Positions 1-8,660 of a DNA stretch of 64,000 bases are shown piece after piece. The notes beneath the pieces were generated by a model. That model was not told the origin of the DNA. It worked only from the letters and a program-made list of their open reading frames with translations, and made no database searches. Positions within the stretch are counted from its first letter, which is position 1; each line of letters starts with the position of its first letter. This DNA is from Leucobacter sp. OLIS6 (GTDB taxonomy: Bacteria; Actinomycetota; Actinomycetes; Actinomycetales; Microbacteriaceae). A program made the translations under genes and the position numbers. The stretch spans positions 62,001-126,000 of the forward strand of contig NZ_MRAV01000008.1 of assembly GCF_002752355.1 (NCBI RefSeq). The letters run 5' to 3'.

Positions 1-1146
1 GAGATCGGGATCTGTGCCGCCCGCGGCCAGCAGGCGCAGGAAGTGCGACTTGCCCGAGCCGTTCGCGCCGAGCACCGCGATGCGATCGCCGTACCAGGCC
101 TCGGCGTCGAACGGGAACATGAGATTCGTGAGCTCGAGCTGCTCGCAGACGACCGCGCGCTTGCCGGTGCGTCCGCCCGCGAGCCGCATGTCGAGCCGCT
201 GCTCGCGCGGCTGCTCGTGCGGGGGTCCCGCCGCCTCGAAGCGCGCGAGCCGCGTCTGCGCCGCCCGGTAGCGCGAGGTCATGTCGGAGTTGTACGCGGC
301 CTTCTCCTTGTACATGAGCACGAGCGCCCGGAGCTTGGCGTGATCCTCGTCCCAGCGTTTGCGCAGCTCATCGAGTCGGGCGAATCGGGCTTCGCGCGCC
401 GCGTGGTAGCTCGCGAAGCTGCCCGGATGGATCCAGGCGGTGCTGCCGAGCGCTCCGAGCTCGAGCGTCGCGATCGCGGTGGCCGAACGCGCCAGGAGTT
501 CGCGGTCGTGGCTCACGAACAGCACGCTCTTGTCGGAGGCGCGCAGCTGGTCCTCGAGCCAGCGCTTGCCGGGCACGTCGAGGAAGTTGTCGGGCTCGTC
601 GAGCACGATCAGCTCGTCGGGCCCGCGCAGCAGCGCCTCGAGCACGAGCCGCTTCTGCTCGCCGCCCGAGAGCGTCTCGATCGGTCGCGCCGCGGCCCGA
701 TCGTAGGGGATTCCGAGCGCCGCGGTCGTGCAGACGTCCCAGAACACCTCGGCGTCGTAGCCGCCGGCCTCGCCCCAGGCGGCGAGCGCGTTCGCGTAGG
801 TCATCTGCGAGGTCTCGGTGCCCTTCTCGAGCATGTTCCGCTCGGCGCGGTCCACTCGGTCGGCGGCTTCGCGGACGCGCGGGGAGGAGACGCCGAGCAG
901 GAGCTCGCGGACCGAGGAGCCGGTGATGAACTGGCGCATCACGCCGAGGCCGCCGGATCGCGCGACGGCACCCTCGTCGGGTTCGAGTTCGCCCAGGGCG
1001 ATGCGCAGCAGGGTCGACTTGCCCGCGCCGTTCGCGCCGATGAGCGCGACGCGCTGACCGGCGCCGACGCGCAGCGAGACGTCGTTGAGCAGCGGGCGGC
1101 CGTCGGGGAGTCCGTAGCTGATGCCGGAGAGATCGAGATGGGCCAT
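1..1146 (-). CDS. ABC-F family ATPase (3' part cut by window edge)
   Basis: This is a soluble ABC-F protein: two fused ABC ATPase domains and no membrane segments. The family works on ribosomes, in translation rescue or antibiotic protection. The visible 382 residues hold the first complete ATPase domain (Walker A GANGAGKS near residue 36, signature LSGGEQKRL, Walker B LIVLDEPDNFLD), a charged helical linker (about 240-300) and the start of the second domain with Walker A GANGSGKS. The second signature and Walker B lie off the left edge. The start is the ATG whose complement ends at 1146; an upstream in-frame extension looks like non-coding antisense. Members of this family are hard to separate without a tree, so no specific Ettore or resistance role is claimed. 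It stands alone here, divergent from the ATPase gene at 1336. Confidence 0.93.
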   Translation of the reverse strand, partial: MAHLDLSGISYGLPDGRPLLNDVSLRVGAGQRVALIGANGAGKSTLLRIALGELEPDEGAVARSGGLGVMRQFITGSSVRELLLGVSSPRVREAADRVDRAERNMLEKGTETSQMTYANALAAWGEAGGYDAEVFWDVCTTAALGIPYDRAAARPIETLSGGEQKRLVLEALLRGPDELIVLDEPDNFLDVPGKRWLEDQLRASDKSVLFVSHDRELLARSATAIATLELGALGSTAWIHPGSFASYHAAREARFARLDELRKRWDEDHAKLRALVLMYKEKAAYNSDMTSRYRAAQTRLARFEAAGPPHEQPREQRLDMRLAGGRTGKRAVVCEQLELTNLMFPFDAEAWYGDRIAVLGANGSGKSHFLRLLAAGGTDPDL

Positions 1147-1335
1147 CCGACCACGCTAGCAAGCGGGACGGGATCGCGGATCGTGGATCGCGACAACATC
1201 GCACCGGTGGGACGTCGCAGGACGACGAAGCCGGGCGCCTCCCGCGGCCTACTCCTCAGAGAAGGTGAGGACTTCCCGTGATTCGATGCTAGCGTGGGAG
1301 ATCTTGCGCGTCGGCGTGAGGGGAGGAGCACCGCA

Positions 1336-2166
1336 ATGTCGCACGACCGAGGTCGGGAACCGGATCCGCACGCGGTGCTCGACCTGCACGACGTCACGTT
1401 CCGCCGCGAGGGCACCGAGATCCTGCACGGCATCGACCTGCGGGTCGACCCGGGTGAGCGCTGGGCGCTGCTCGGCCCGAACGGGGCGGGCAAGAGCACG
1501 ATCCTCGGCTTCTGCGGCGCGGTCGAGCACCCGACGAGCGGCACGGTCGACGTGCTGGGGAGGCGGATCGGCCGGGTCGAGCTGCAGGCGCTGCGTCGGG
1601 AGATCGGCCACGTGAATCCTCGGCACGCGGTCCGCTCGGCGATCACCGCGCGCGAGGTCGTGCTGACGGGGATCACTGGGACGGTCGAGCGCGTCATGCG
1701 GTGGACTCCGGAGCCCGACCAGGTCGAGCGCGCCGACGAGATGCTGGAGCTCGTCGGGCTCGAGAACCGCCGCGAGGTGGTCTGGCCCACGATGTCGCAG
1801 GGCGAGCGGGGTCGTGCGCTGATCGCGCGCGCACTCGTGTCGGATCCGCGGCTGCTGCTGCTCGACGAGCCCACCACGGGCCTCGATGTCGCGGCGCGGG
1901 AGCAGTTCCTCGAAACGCTCGACGATCTCTCCGAGCACCATCCCGAGCTCACGACGGTGCTCGTCACCCACCACCTCGAGGAGCTCCCGGCATCGACCAC
2001 TCACGCGGTGGTGATCGCGCACGGGGCGATCGTCTCGGCCGGTGCTGCTGCGGAGGTCGTCACGACGGAGGTCATCTCGCGGGCGTTCGAGCACCCGATC
2101 GAGGTGACGCGCGAGGGCGGGCGCTGGGGTGCGCGCGCCAGGCGGCGGGAACGCGCCGCGAGCTGA
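1336..2166 (+). CDS. ABC transporter ATP-binding protein, YlmA/ModF-like
   Basis: Single ATPase subunit of 276 residues. It has Walker A GPNGAGKST near residue 50, an atypical signature MSQGERGRA, Walker B LLLLDEPTTGLD and a switch His in VTHHLEEL. The start is the ATG at 1336, eight bases after a strong GGGAGGAG; a GTG at 1294 is in frame but has no ribosome site. No permease or binding protein is adjacent, so its membrane partner is unknown, or it may act without one as YlmA-type proteins may. The gene before it (ABC-F) points the other way and the gene after it is convergent. Confidence 0.88.
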   Translation: MSHDRGREPDPHAVLDLHDVTFRREGTEILHGIDLRVDPGERWALLGPNGAGKSTILGFCGAVEHPTSGTVDVLGRRIGRVELQALRREIGHVNPRHAVRSAITAREVVLTGITGTVERVMRWTPEPDQVERADEMLELVGLENRREVVWPTMSQGERGRALIARALVSDPRLLLLDEPTTGLDVAAREQFLETLDDLSEHHPELTTVLVTHHLEELPASTTHAVVIAHGAIVSAGAAAEVVTTEVISRAFEHPIEVTREGGRWGARARRRERAAS

Positions 2167-2193
2167 TCGCGGCGGCAGGCGGGGACGCGCGGA

Positions 2194-3027
2194 TCAGTCG
2201 GTGCAGCTGCGGTACGCGTAGTCGGCCGAGCCCGGCGTCGTGAGGTCGTGGTCGCGCAGGATCATGGTCGGCGGCCGGTCGGCGCTCGCGCACGCGTCGT
2301 CGAAGCCGGCCTCGCCGAGCTCGTCGGTGTATTCGATGTCGAGCACGGCGTCGTAGACCGCGGTGTACGCGCCGCACTCGTCGAACTCCGCGCACGACTC
2401 CGTTACCGCGAAGTCGTAGCCGAGCTCGCGCAGGCGCCTCGACTGATCCGCAGTGTTCTTCTGGCCGATGGCGAGACCTGCGTCGTGCGCGATGCGCGCG
2501 TACTCGGCCGCGAGTGCGAGGTTGTCGTCCTGCCGCAGGGCGCCCTCCGATCGGGTGTACGAGTCGAGGTTATCGATCTCCACGGCGTCGTAGCCGGCGT
2601 CGGCGCAGCCGACGATCCACGCGCCCACGAGGTCCGAGAGCGCCTGACGCTTCGCCGCGGTCGACGTGTCGAAGAGGTACTCGTCGGGCCAGCCCGGGTC
2701 GGCGAGCGGGCCGCCGCCGTGCTGCACCAGCAGCTCCGGGTGCTCGGCGGCGAACCGCTGCGACGCATCGGGCTGGGTCTGGAAGCCGTTCACGTAGCAG
2801 ATGTCGTAGCCCGCGCCGGCGGGCTCCGCCGTGCGGTCGCGGGCGATCGTGGTCGCCCCGGACGGCGGGTCGTAGGGGCCGCCGAGCTGGTAGTCGAATC
2901 CCGCCGACGGATCGGGCGGGCGCACCTCATGGGCGGTCGCGGCGCATCCGACCGCGCCCAGCACCGCGGCCGTCGCAACGACCGCGAGTGCGATCCGGGG
3001 CGCGCTCGCGAAGCGCCGTCCGAGCAT
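2194..3027 (-). CDS. GH114-like (endo-alpha-1,4-polygalactosaminidase type) lipoprotein
   Basis: A 277-residue exported protein. Residues 1-28 are a signal peptide ending in the lipobox VGC, so it should be lipid-anchored on the outer face of the membrane. The body matches the TIM-barrel family once annotated as TM1410/GH114: FDYQLGGPYDP near the start, DICYVNGFQTQP, and the YDAVEIDNLDSY segment that carries the likely acidic catalytic residue. Family members cleave alpha-1,4-galactosamine polymers or have unknown glycan substrates. The substrate here is inferred only. It lies downstream of and close to the dehydrogenase-propeller gene (8-base gap), so co-transcription is likely. Confidence 0.8.
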   Translation of the reverse strand: MLGRRFASAPRIALAVVATAAVLGAVGCAATAHEVRPPDPSAGFDYQLGGPYDPPSGATTIARDRTAEPAGAGYDICYVNGFQTQPDASQRFAAEHPELLVQHGGGPLADPGWPDEYLFDTSTAAKRQALSDLVGAWIVGCADAGYDAVEIDNLDSYTRSEGALRQDDNLALAAEYARIAHDAGLAIGQKNTADQSRRLRELGYDFAVTESCAEFDECGAYTAVYDAVLDIEYTDELGEAGFDDACASADRPPTMILRDHDLTTPGSADYAYRSCTD

Positions 3028-3035
3028 CGGGACTC

Positions 3036-4796
3036 CTACTGCTCGGCGAGCGCGATGCCGGTCACGGGGCCCGGCAGCACCGCGACCTCGTCGACCGCAC
3101 CGCTCGCGAGATCGACGGCGCTGATCCGACCCGACAGGTCGGCGACGTACACGACCGCGCGGGCGCGGTCGACGGCGAGTCCGATCGCCTCCTGGAACCC
3201 GCGCGCGAGGATCTGCGGGGCTTCACCGTGCTGTCCGACCGCCGGGATCGGTGCCCGGTTCAGCGTGTTTCCGTCGGGTGCTGCGCCGCGATCGGTCCAG
3301 TAGAGCATGCCGGCGGCGAGGTCCAGCTCGAGGTCGATGGGCTCGGGCAGGTGATGCCAGAGCGTCTCGATGTCGGTGCGGGAGCCCGCATCCGCGCCGT
3401 CGGGGAGTTCGAGTCCCGCACGGAGGATCCGACCGAGCCCGCCCTTCGCCGGGCCCTTCTGCGTCCAGTAGAGGAAGCCGCCGACCGGATCGACGGCGAT
3501 GCCGACGCAGGGCTCCTCCGCGGCGGACGGACCGGTGCCGTCCGTGCGCACGAGCGCGGTGAGACCCGATCCATCGGCCTCGCAGCGGGAGATGCCACGG
3601 CCCTCGCGATCCGACCAGTAGAGGCGGCCGGTGCCCGGATCCCGCGTCAGCTGCTTGCCGGTGGTGAACGCTCCGCGGGCGACGAGCTCCCGCGGGGTTC
3701 CGCCCGACAGCGGGACCGCGTGCAGCGAACCGTTGCGCTGCTCGAAGCTCGGCTCGCGACCGGGCGCGGAGTCCGGATCAGGGCGTCCCATGAGCGTCAC
3801 CGCGACCTCGTCCTGCCCGGGGATCACGACGATGCCGTCCGGGCACTCGTCGGCGAGGTCGGCGATGCTCGTGACCTCGCCCGAGGCCGGATCGACGCGG
3901 TGGACGCCGCCCGGCTGCAGCGTCAGAGCGAGCAGCTCGGGAGCCCGTTGCTCGTGCTCCACCGTCTCCGCGACGGCGGCGGTGATGCGATCCCGGCGCG
4001 CTGCGCGGGCCGCATAGGTGTCGGCCGAGCCGTAGCTCGCTTCGACGGCTTCGACCAGTCGGGAGAGGTCGGCGGGATCGCCGCTCGGCCGCTCGAGCGC
4101 GATGTCGTTCAGGGCGGTGCCGACGTGCTCCATGATGTGGCGGAGCCCGCCGGGTCCGCCACCGAGGTGACTCGCCTCGAACACGCCGATGGACGCCCAG
4201 CGCAGGCCGAGCGAGTGCTGCACGATCGTGTCGAAGTCGGCAGGGTCGACGATGCCCTGCTGCACGAGCCACATGGCCTCGTCGAGCACCGCTTTCTGTA
4301 CCCGGTTGCCGACGAAGCCGGGGATCTCGCGCGCGAGGGCGACGGGGCGCTTGCCGAGCGCCCGGTAGACCTCGACCGCGCGCCGTACGATCTCGGGCCG
4401 GGTGGCCGGTGCCGGGACGACCTCGACCAGGGGCATGATCGCCGGCGGGTTGTAGGGGTGCCCGACGACGATCTGCTCGGCCCGCGCATTGCCCTCGGCG
4501 AGCAGGGACGGCAGCAGGGAGGAGGTGGAGGAGGAGATCACGGCGTCGTCGTTCGCGGCCGCGGCGATCTCGGCGAGCAGCGAACGCTTGACCTCCAGGC
4601 ACTCGGGGCCGTTTTCCTGCACGAAGGCGGCGCCGCGCACGGCGTCCGCGATGTCGTGCGCCACGCGGTAGGGCGCGTCCTGCGGCACGGCGTCGGGGGA
4701 GACGTCGAAGATGGCGACCTCCCAGCCTGCTCGATGGAACAGCTCGGCCCAGGACAGGCCGATGACTCCGGCTCCGATGATCGCTGCGCGTGCCAT
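3036..4796 (-). CDS. 3-hydroxyacyl-CoA dehydrogenase-type protein fused to YWTD/NHL-like beta-propeller
   Basis: A 586-residue two-part protein in one uninterrupted frame. Residues 1 to about 155 are a Rossmann NAD-binding domain (IIGAGVIGLSW). About 160-285 is the helical C-terminal dehydrogenase domain, with GHPYNPP supplying the family His and EIPGFVGNRVQ. From about 290 to the end it becomes a beta-propeller with repeated blade motifs GRLYWSDREG, GFLYWTQKG, GMLYWTDRG and AVVYVADLSG, like LDL-receptor YWTD or SMP-30-type propellers. The dehydrogenase half resembles L-carnitine/L-gulonate/3-hydroxybutyryl dehydrogenases. The propeller half may be a lactonase-like or scaffold domain. There is no signal peptide, so it is cytoplasmic. 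AAGGAG precedes the ATG at 4796. It is probably co-transcribed with the upstream TetR gene (21-base gap). Confidence 0.85.
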   Translation of the reverse strand: MARAAIIGAGVIGLSWAELFHRAGWEVAIFDVSPDAVPQDAPYRVAHDIADAVRGAAFVQENGPECLEVKRSLLAEIAAAANDDAVISSSTSSLLPSLLAEGNARAEQIVVGHPYNPPAIMPLVEVVPAPATRPEIVRRAVEVYRALGKRPVALAREIPGFVGNRVQKAVLDEAMWLVQQGIVDPADFDTIVQHSLGLRWASIGVFEASHLGGGPGGLRHIMEHVGTALNDIALERPSGDPADLSRLVEAVEASYGSADTYAARAARRDRITAAVAETVEHEQRAPELLALTLQPGGVHRVDPASGEVTSIADLADECPDGIVVIPGQDEVAVTLMGRPDPDSAPGREPSFEQRNGSLHAVPLSGGTPRELVARGAFTTGKQLTRDPGTGRLYWSDREGRGISRCEADGSGLTALVRTDGTGPSAAEEPCVGIAVDPVGGFLYWTQKGPAKGGLGRILRAGLELPDGADAGSRTDIETLWHHLPEPIDLELDLAAGMLYWTDRGAAPDGNTLNRAPIPAVGQHGEAPQILARGFQEAIGLAVDRARAVVYVADLSGRISAVDLASGAVDEVAVLPGPVTGIALAEQ

Positions 4797-4817
4797 GTTC
4801 GCTCCTTCTTCAATGGG

Positions 4818-5429
4818 TCAGTGGGCTCGACCTTCGGGCCCTCCGCCTGCTCGGCGGGGGAGGCCCCGCACCGCGGCGAGCACGGTGTCGCGGCGCAGCC
4901 GATCCGGGTCGTCGACGAGGGCGCCCTGCAGCACGCTGCCGACGTGCGCGGCGATGACCACGCGGGTCGCCTCGTCGGCGTCGACGAGCTCGCCGTCGGG
5001 GCCGGCCATCCGGACGACGTAGGGGGTCAGGCGCCGGCGCATGTCTTCGGCGTGCTCGTGCAGCGCGTCGGCCACGGCGCCGTCGTGCGGCGCGCGCAGG
5101 GCGAAGGCCGCGCGCAGAGAGTACCAGTGGGCGTCGGCCGGCACCGCGGTGAGGAATCGGTCGACCGCGTCCTCGACGCCCTCGTCGACGGGCGCCGGGT
5201 CCAGCGTTCCGATGGCGGCCAGCAGCTCCTCCGTCTTCGCTTCGTACAGCGCGAAGAGCAGCTCGTCGATCGACGCGAAGTTCGAGTAGAAGGCGCCGCG
5301 GGTGAAGCTCGCCCTGCGGCAGACCTCGTCGATCGCGAGGCGGGTCGTGCCGGTCTCGGCGGTGAGCTCGGCGGCCGCCTCGATGAGGCGCGCTCGGGTG
5401 TTCACGCGCCGTCGCAGCTGCTCGCTCAT
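4818..5429 (-). CDS. TetR-family transcriptional regulator
   Basis: 203 residues with an N-terminal helix-turn-helix (TTRLAIDEVCRRASFTRGAFYSNF, given here as the 24-48 region) and a divergent ligand-binding C-terminus. GGAGG precedes the ATG. It is the first gene of a leftward unit with the dehydrogenase-propeller fusion and is divergent from another 3-hydroxyacyl-CoA dehydrogenase family gene. The 89-base divergent gap contains an imperfect palindrome that is the likely operator for both directions. The inducer is unknown; a substrate or CoA ester of the linked dehydrogenases is the natural guess. Confidence 0.9.
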   Translation of the reverse strand: MSEQLRRRVNTRARLIEAAAELTAETGTTRLAIDEVCRRASFTRGAFYSNFASIDELLFALYEAKTEELLAAIGTLDPAPVDEGVEDAVDRFLTAVPADAHWYSLRAAFALRAPHDGAVADALHEHAEDMRRRLTPYVVRMAGPDGELVDADEATRVVIAAHVGSVLQGALVDDPDRLRRDTVLAAVRGLPRRAGGGPEGRAH

Positions 5430-5475
5430 CTTCGCCTCCGTCGCCCTCGCGCACCGTCGGAATCGGTGTCATACT

Positions 5476-5497
5476 GGGTTCAATACATAATGTACCC
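5476..5497. promoter_or_regulatory. Imperfect 22-bp palindrome, likely TetR operator
   Basis: Outer arms GGGT/ACCC with inner CA/TG and TA/TA pairs: 8 of 11 positions are symmetric around an AT-rich core (ATACATAATGTAC). It overlaps plausible -10 sequences for the rightward gene at 5519 and lies about 47 bases before the TetR gene at 5429, so one bound dimer pair could repress both directions. Binding is inferred. Confidence 0.55.
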
Positions 5498-5518
5498 GAT
5501 TTGAGTGGAGTAGGCATC

Positions 5519-6400
5519 ATGAGTTTCGCGCTTCCGTCCGGCATCGCCGACCGTCCCGTCGTCGTGATCGGGGGCGGTACCCTGGGGCGCCGCATCGCCG
5601 CGGTGTTCCGCAGCGGCGGCGCGCCCGTCCGGCTCGTCGATCTCTCGCCCGAGCAGCGCTCCGCCGCCGCCGAGTACGTCGAGGCCACGACCGAGGAGCT
5701 GCGGGCGAAGCTCGATCCCGCCGCGGTGCGCGCGGTACGCCCGTTCGAGACCTTCGCGACGGCCGAGGACGCCGTGCCCGGAGCCTGGCTCGTGATCGAA
5801 GCGGTGCCCGAGCGGCTCGACATCAAGGTGCCGCTGTTCGGCCGGCTCGACCGCATCGCCGATGCTGACGCGCTCCTCGCGACGAACTCCTCTTCGTACG
5901 CGTCGAGCGAGCTGCTCGCCGAGGTCGATCACCCGGAGCGCGTGCTCAACATGCACTTCGCGATGCCGCCCGCGAGCATGGCGGTCGAGCTCATGGGCGA
6001 CGGTGCGACGGCTGACGGAGTGCTGGACCTGCTCGATCGCGAGCTGCGAGTGTTCGGACTGCTGCCGTTCATCGCGCAGCGCGAGAGCGTCGGCTTCATC
6101 TTCAACCGCATCTGGGCGGCGATCAAGCGCGGGTCGCTGGCGGTCGTCGCCGAAGGCGTCAGCACCCCGGAGGACGTCGACGGCATCATGCGAGCGAACA
6201 TGGGCCTGGCCGCCGGGCCGTTCCAACTCATGGATCAGGTCGGCCTCGACGTGGTGCTCGACATCGAGGAGCACTACCTCGCGGCCTATCCCTGGCTGCC
6301 GACGGAGTCGCGGGATCTCGTGAAGTCGTACGTCGACGCGGGCAAGCTGGGGCGCAAGAGCGGCGAGGGCTTCTACTCGTACGGAGCGGACGCGGCCTAG
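5519..6400 (+). CDS. 3-hydroxyacyl-CoA dehydrogenase family NAD-binding protein
   Basis: 293 residues. The N-terminal Rossmann fold has VVVIGGGTLGRRIA; the central LLATNSSSYASSELL and LNMHFAMPP (family His) lead into the C-terminal dimerisation domain (VGFIFNRIWAAIKRG, then GRKSGEGFYSY at the end). This is the standard single-protein layout of bacterial 3-hydroxybutyryl-CoA or related beta-hydroxyacid dehydrogenases. The start is the ATG at 5519, nine bases after GTGGAG; a TTG at 5501 is less likely. It is divergent from the TetR and shares its operator. With the fusion at 3036 it gives the locus two enzymes of one superfamily, perhaps for different steps of a hydroxyacid or carnitine-type catabolic route (inference). 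Confidence 0.88.
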   Translation: MSFALPSGIADRPVVVIGGGTLGRRIAAVFRSGGAPVRLVDLSPEQRSAAAEYVEATTEELRAKLDPAAVRAVRPFETFATAEDAVPGAWLVIEAVPERLDIKVPLFGRLDRIADADALLATNSSSYASSELLAEVDHPERVLNMHFAMPPASMAVELMGDGATADGVLDLLDRELRVFGLLPFIAQRESVGFIFNRIWAAIKRGSLAVVAEGVSTPEDVDGIMRANMGLAAGPFQLMDQVGLDVVLDIEEHYLAAYPWLPTESRDLVKSYVDAGKLGRKSGEGFYSYGADAA

Positions 6401-6424
6401 CTCGCACCGTTCGGGTCGCGCCGC

Positions 6425-7306
6425 TCAGACGGCGACGCCGCCCAGGAGATCCGCGAGCGCATCGAGTGCGGGAGACCGCCATCGCTTCGCGTGGTGCACG
6501 AAGGAGATCCGCCAGGCCGGGAGCTCGGGATCGACGGCGACGCGCACGACGCCCTCCTCCGCGGGCACGGCCGGCCTGGGGAGCAGTGCCACGCCGAGGC
6601 CGGCTCGGACGAACGAGACCGCCATTCCGGCGGTCGTGGTCTCCGTCGAGACGCGCCTCGTGAAACCCGCGGATCGGAACGCCTCGTCGGAATCGCTCCG
6701 TTGTCCGAAGCCCGTCGCGAAGTCGACGAACGGTTCGTCCGCGATCTCGGCCAGCGAGACGGAGGCGCGCGAGGCCAGCCGGTGGGAAGCGGCCACGACG
6801 AGGTCGACCGGGGCGCCCGGGAGCTGCAGTTCCCGCAGCTCGGGGTGACCCGAAGCGGTCGAGGTGAACGTCGCGTCGAGCCGATCCTCGAGGAGATCGC
6901 GCAGCAGCCCCTCCGAACCGGTCGGGGAGGTGAGCAGGCGCAGATCCACCGCCGGATGCTCGTATCGGAACCGGCCGAGCAGCTCCGGAAGGTCGAACGG
7001 CAGCTCGGCCGCGAGGATCCCGACGCGCAGCAGGCCGCCGACGGCGCCGGTCGCCGCCCGAACCGCCGCAACCGCCGCTCGTTCGGCCGCCAGCAGTTCC
7101 CTTCCGCGAGCGAGCAGCTCCACGCCCGCCGCGGTGAGCTGCGATCGTCGGGTGGTGCGCACGATGAGCGGGGCGCCGAGTTCGCGTTCGAGCGATCGCA
7201 CTCCCGCCGAGACGGTCGATTGCACGACGTGGAGCTTTTCGGAGGCTCGGGTGAAGCCGCCGAGCTCGGCGACGGCGATGAAGTACTCGAGCTGACGCAG
7301 GTCCAT
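6425..7306 (-). CDS. LysR-family transcriptional regulator
   Basis: 293 residues: N-terminal winged helix (LRQLEYFIAVAELGGFTRAS) and a periplasmic-binding-protein-like effector domain with the usual substrate-pocket segments (LLRVGILAAELP, DLRLLTSPTGSEGLL, GLGVALLPRPAVP). Two starts six bases apart are possible. The ATG at 7306 is preferred because GATAAT lies exactly six bases before it, the leaderless spacing seen at many other genes here. It is divergent from the MFS gene at 7410, its probable target. It ends 24 bases from the convergent dehydrogenase gene. Confidence 0.92.
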   Translation of the reverse strand: MDLRQLEYFIAVAELGGFTRASEKLHVVQSTVSAGVRSLERELGAPLIVRTTRRSQLTAAGVELLARGRELLAAERAAVAAVRAATGAVGGLLRVGILAAELPFDLPELLGRFRYEHPAVDLRLLTSPTGSEGLLRDLLEDRLDATFTSTASGHPELRELQLPGAPVDLVVAASHRLASRASVSLAEIADEPFVDFATGFGQRSDSDEAFRSAGFTRRVSTETTTAGMAVSFVRAGLGVALLPRPAVPAEEGVVRVAVDPELPAWRISFVHHAKRWRSPALDALADLLGGVAV

Positions 7307-7313
7307 ATTCATA

Positions 7314-7332
7314 TTATCGGTGATCCCGATAA
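7314..7332. promoter_or_regulatory. LysR box, perfect 7-bp inverted repeat
   Basis: TTATCGG, five bases, CCGATAA. This contains the T-N11-A pattern typical of LysR-family sites. It overlaps the -10 (GATAAT on the minus strand) of the lysR gene and sits about 80 bases before the MFS gene, as expected for autorepression with activation of the divergent target. Confidence 0.65.
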
Positions 7333-7409
7333 GAATTATGCAGATTAGTCGTTGGACACGATGAGTGCGCGGCGTCGAGAGTGGAGGCGTTCAACGAAAC
7401 GGAGTCCCG

Positions 7410-8651
7410 ATGACCGCGCCCCTCGCACTTCCGACCGACCAGAACACCGGATCCCGCCGACACGGGGCCGGGTTCTGGCTCGTCGCGTTCGCCTTCCTCG
7501 TCGGAATGGCCTTCTCGACCGTGCCGACCCCGCTGTACCCCCTGTACGCGCAGCGGGATGGGTTCTCGCCGTTCGTCATCACCGTGGTCTTCGCGGTCTA
7601 CTCGCTCGGTGTGGTCGTCAGCCTCGTGCTCGCCGGGCACATCTCCGACTGGGTCGGCCGCAAGCGGATCATGATCCCCGCGCTCGCCGTCGAAGCGCTC
7701 GCCGCGGTGATCTTCCTGCTCTGGCCGGATCTGCCGGGACTGCTGCTCGGCCGCTTCGTCAACGGGCTCGGCGTCGGCATGCTGACCGCGACAGCGACCG
7801 CCCATCTGCACGAGCTCCATCGACGGCACCGCCCCGAGAGCGGCCCGGGCAGGTTCGAGGCGGTCTCCACCGCGGCCAACATCGGCGGCCTCGGCATCGG
7901 ACCCCTCGTCGCAGGGGCGCTCGCGGAGACGGTGCACGCACCGCTCGTCGTGCCCTACGCGGTGTTCCTCGTCCTGCTCCTGCTCGCCATCGCCGCAGTC
8001 GCCGCGACCCCCGAAACGGTCGAACTGCGCCCCGTACGTCCCGCCTATCGGCCTCAGCGCCCGGGATCCGCCGGCGCGGGGCGCCCCTTCTGGACGGCGG
8101 TCGGTGCGGCGTTCGCGGCCTTCTCGATCTTCGGCGTGTTCACCTCCGTAGCCCCCGGGTTCGTCGCGGGGGAGCTGGGAGAGACGAGCCGACTGCTCGC
8201 GGGAGCCGTGGTGTTCGCGGTGTTCGGCGCCGCGGCGATCGCTCAGACGGCGACGGGTCGGCTCGGCGCGAACACACGCCTTCGTCTGGGGATCGCGGGG
8301 GAGATGCTCGGACTCGTCGTCCTGGTCGCTGGGATGGCGCTCGGCAGCCTGCCCGGTTTCTTGATCGGCGGAGTCCTCGCGGGCGCCGCGGCCGGGATCC
8401 TCTTCAAGACGGCGGTGGGCACCGTCGTCGCCTCCACCCCGGAGGACGGGCGGGGTGCCGCGCTCGCGGGACTGTTCCTCCTGTCCTACGTCGGGCTGAT
8501 CGTGCCCGCGCTCGCGATCGGACTCGCAGTGACCTTCATGCCCGCGACGATCGCGATGACCGGACTCTCCGCGGTGCTCATCGTGCTCCTGCTCCGGGTC
8601 GGTTCGACCGCGCGTGGTTCGGCCGCACCCGTCCGGGCCGCACGCTGTTAG
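7410..8651 (+). CDS. MFS transporter, 12-TM
   Basis: 413 residues of almost continuous hydrophobic segments. The first is GFWLVAFAFLVGMAFSTVPTP; the conserved loop 2-3 motif is GHISDWVGRKRIM, near residues 80-92. It resembles sugar- or drug-efflux DHA1-type permeases. GGAG five bases before the ATG at 7410 sets the start. The LysR gene is divergent and shares a LysR box, so export or import is probably induced by the LysR ligand. The stop codon TAG forms part of the -10 hexamer of the next gene (TAGCGT). Substrate unknown. Confidence 0.88.
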   Translation: MTAPLALPTDQNTGSRRHGAGFWLVAFAFLVGMAFSTVPTPLYPLYAQRDGFSPFVITVVFAVYSLGVVVSLVLAGHISDWVGRKRIMIPALAVEALAAVIFLLWPDLPGLLLGRFVNGLGVGMLTATATAHLHELHRRHRPESGPGRFEAVSTAANIGGLGIGPLVAGALAETVHAPLVVPYAVFLVLLLLAIAAVAATPETVELRPVRPAYRPQRPGSAGAGRPFWTAVGAAFAAFSIFGVFTSVAPGFVAGELGETSRLLAGAVVFAVFGAAAIAQTATGRLGANTRLRLGIAGEMLGLVVLVAGMALGSLPGFLIGGVLAGAAAGILFKTAVGTVVASTPEDGRGAALAGLFLLSYVGLIVPALAIGLAVTFMPATIAMTGLSAVLIVLLLRVGSTARGSAAPVRAARC

Positions 8652-8660
8652 CGTTGGCGC

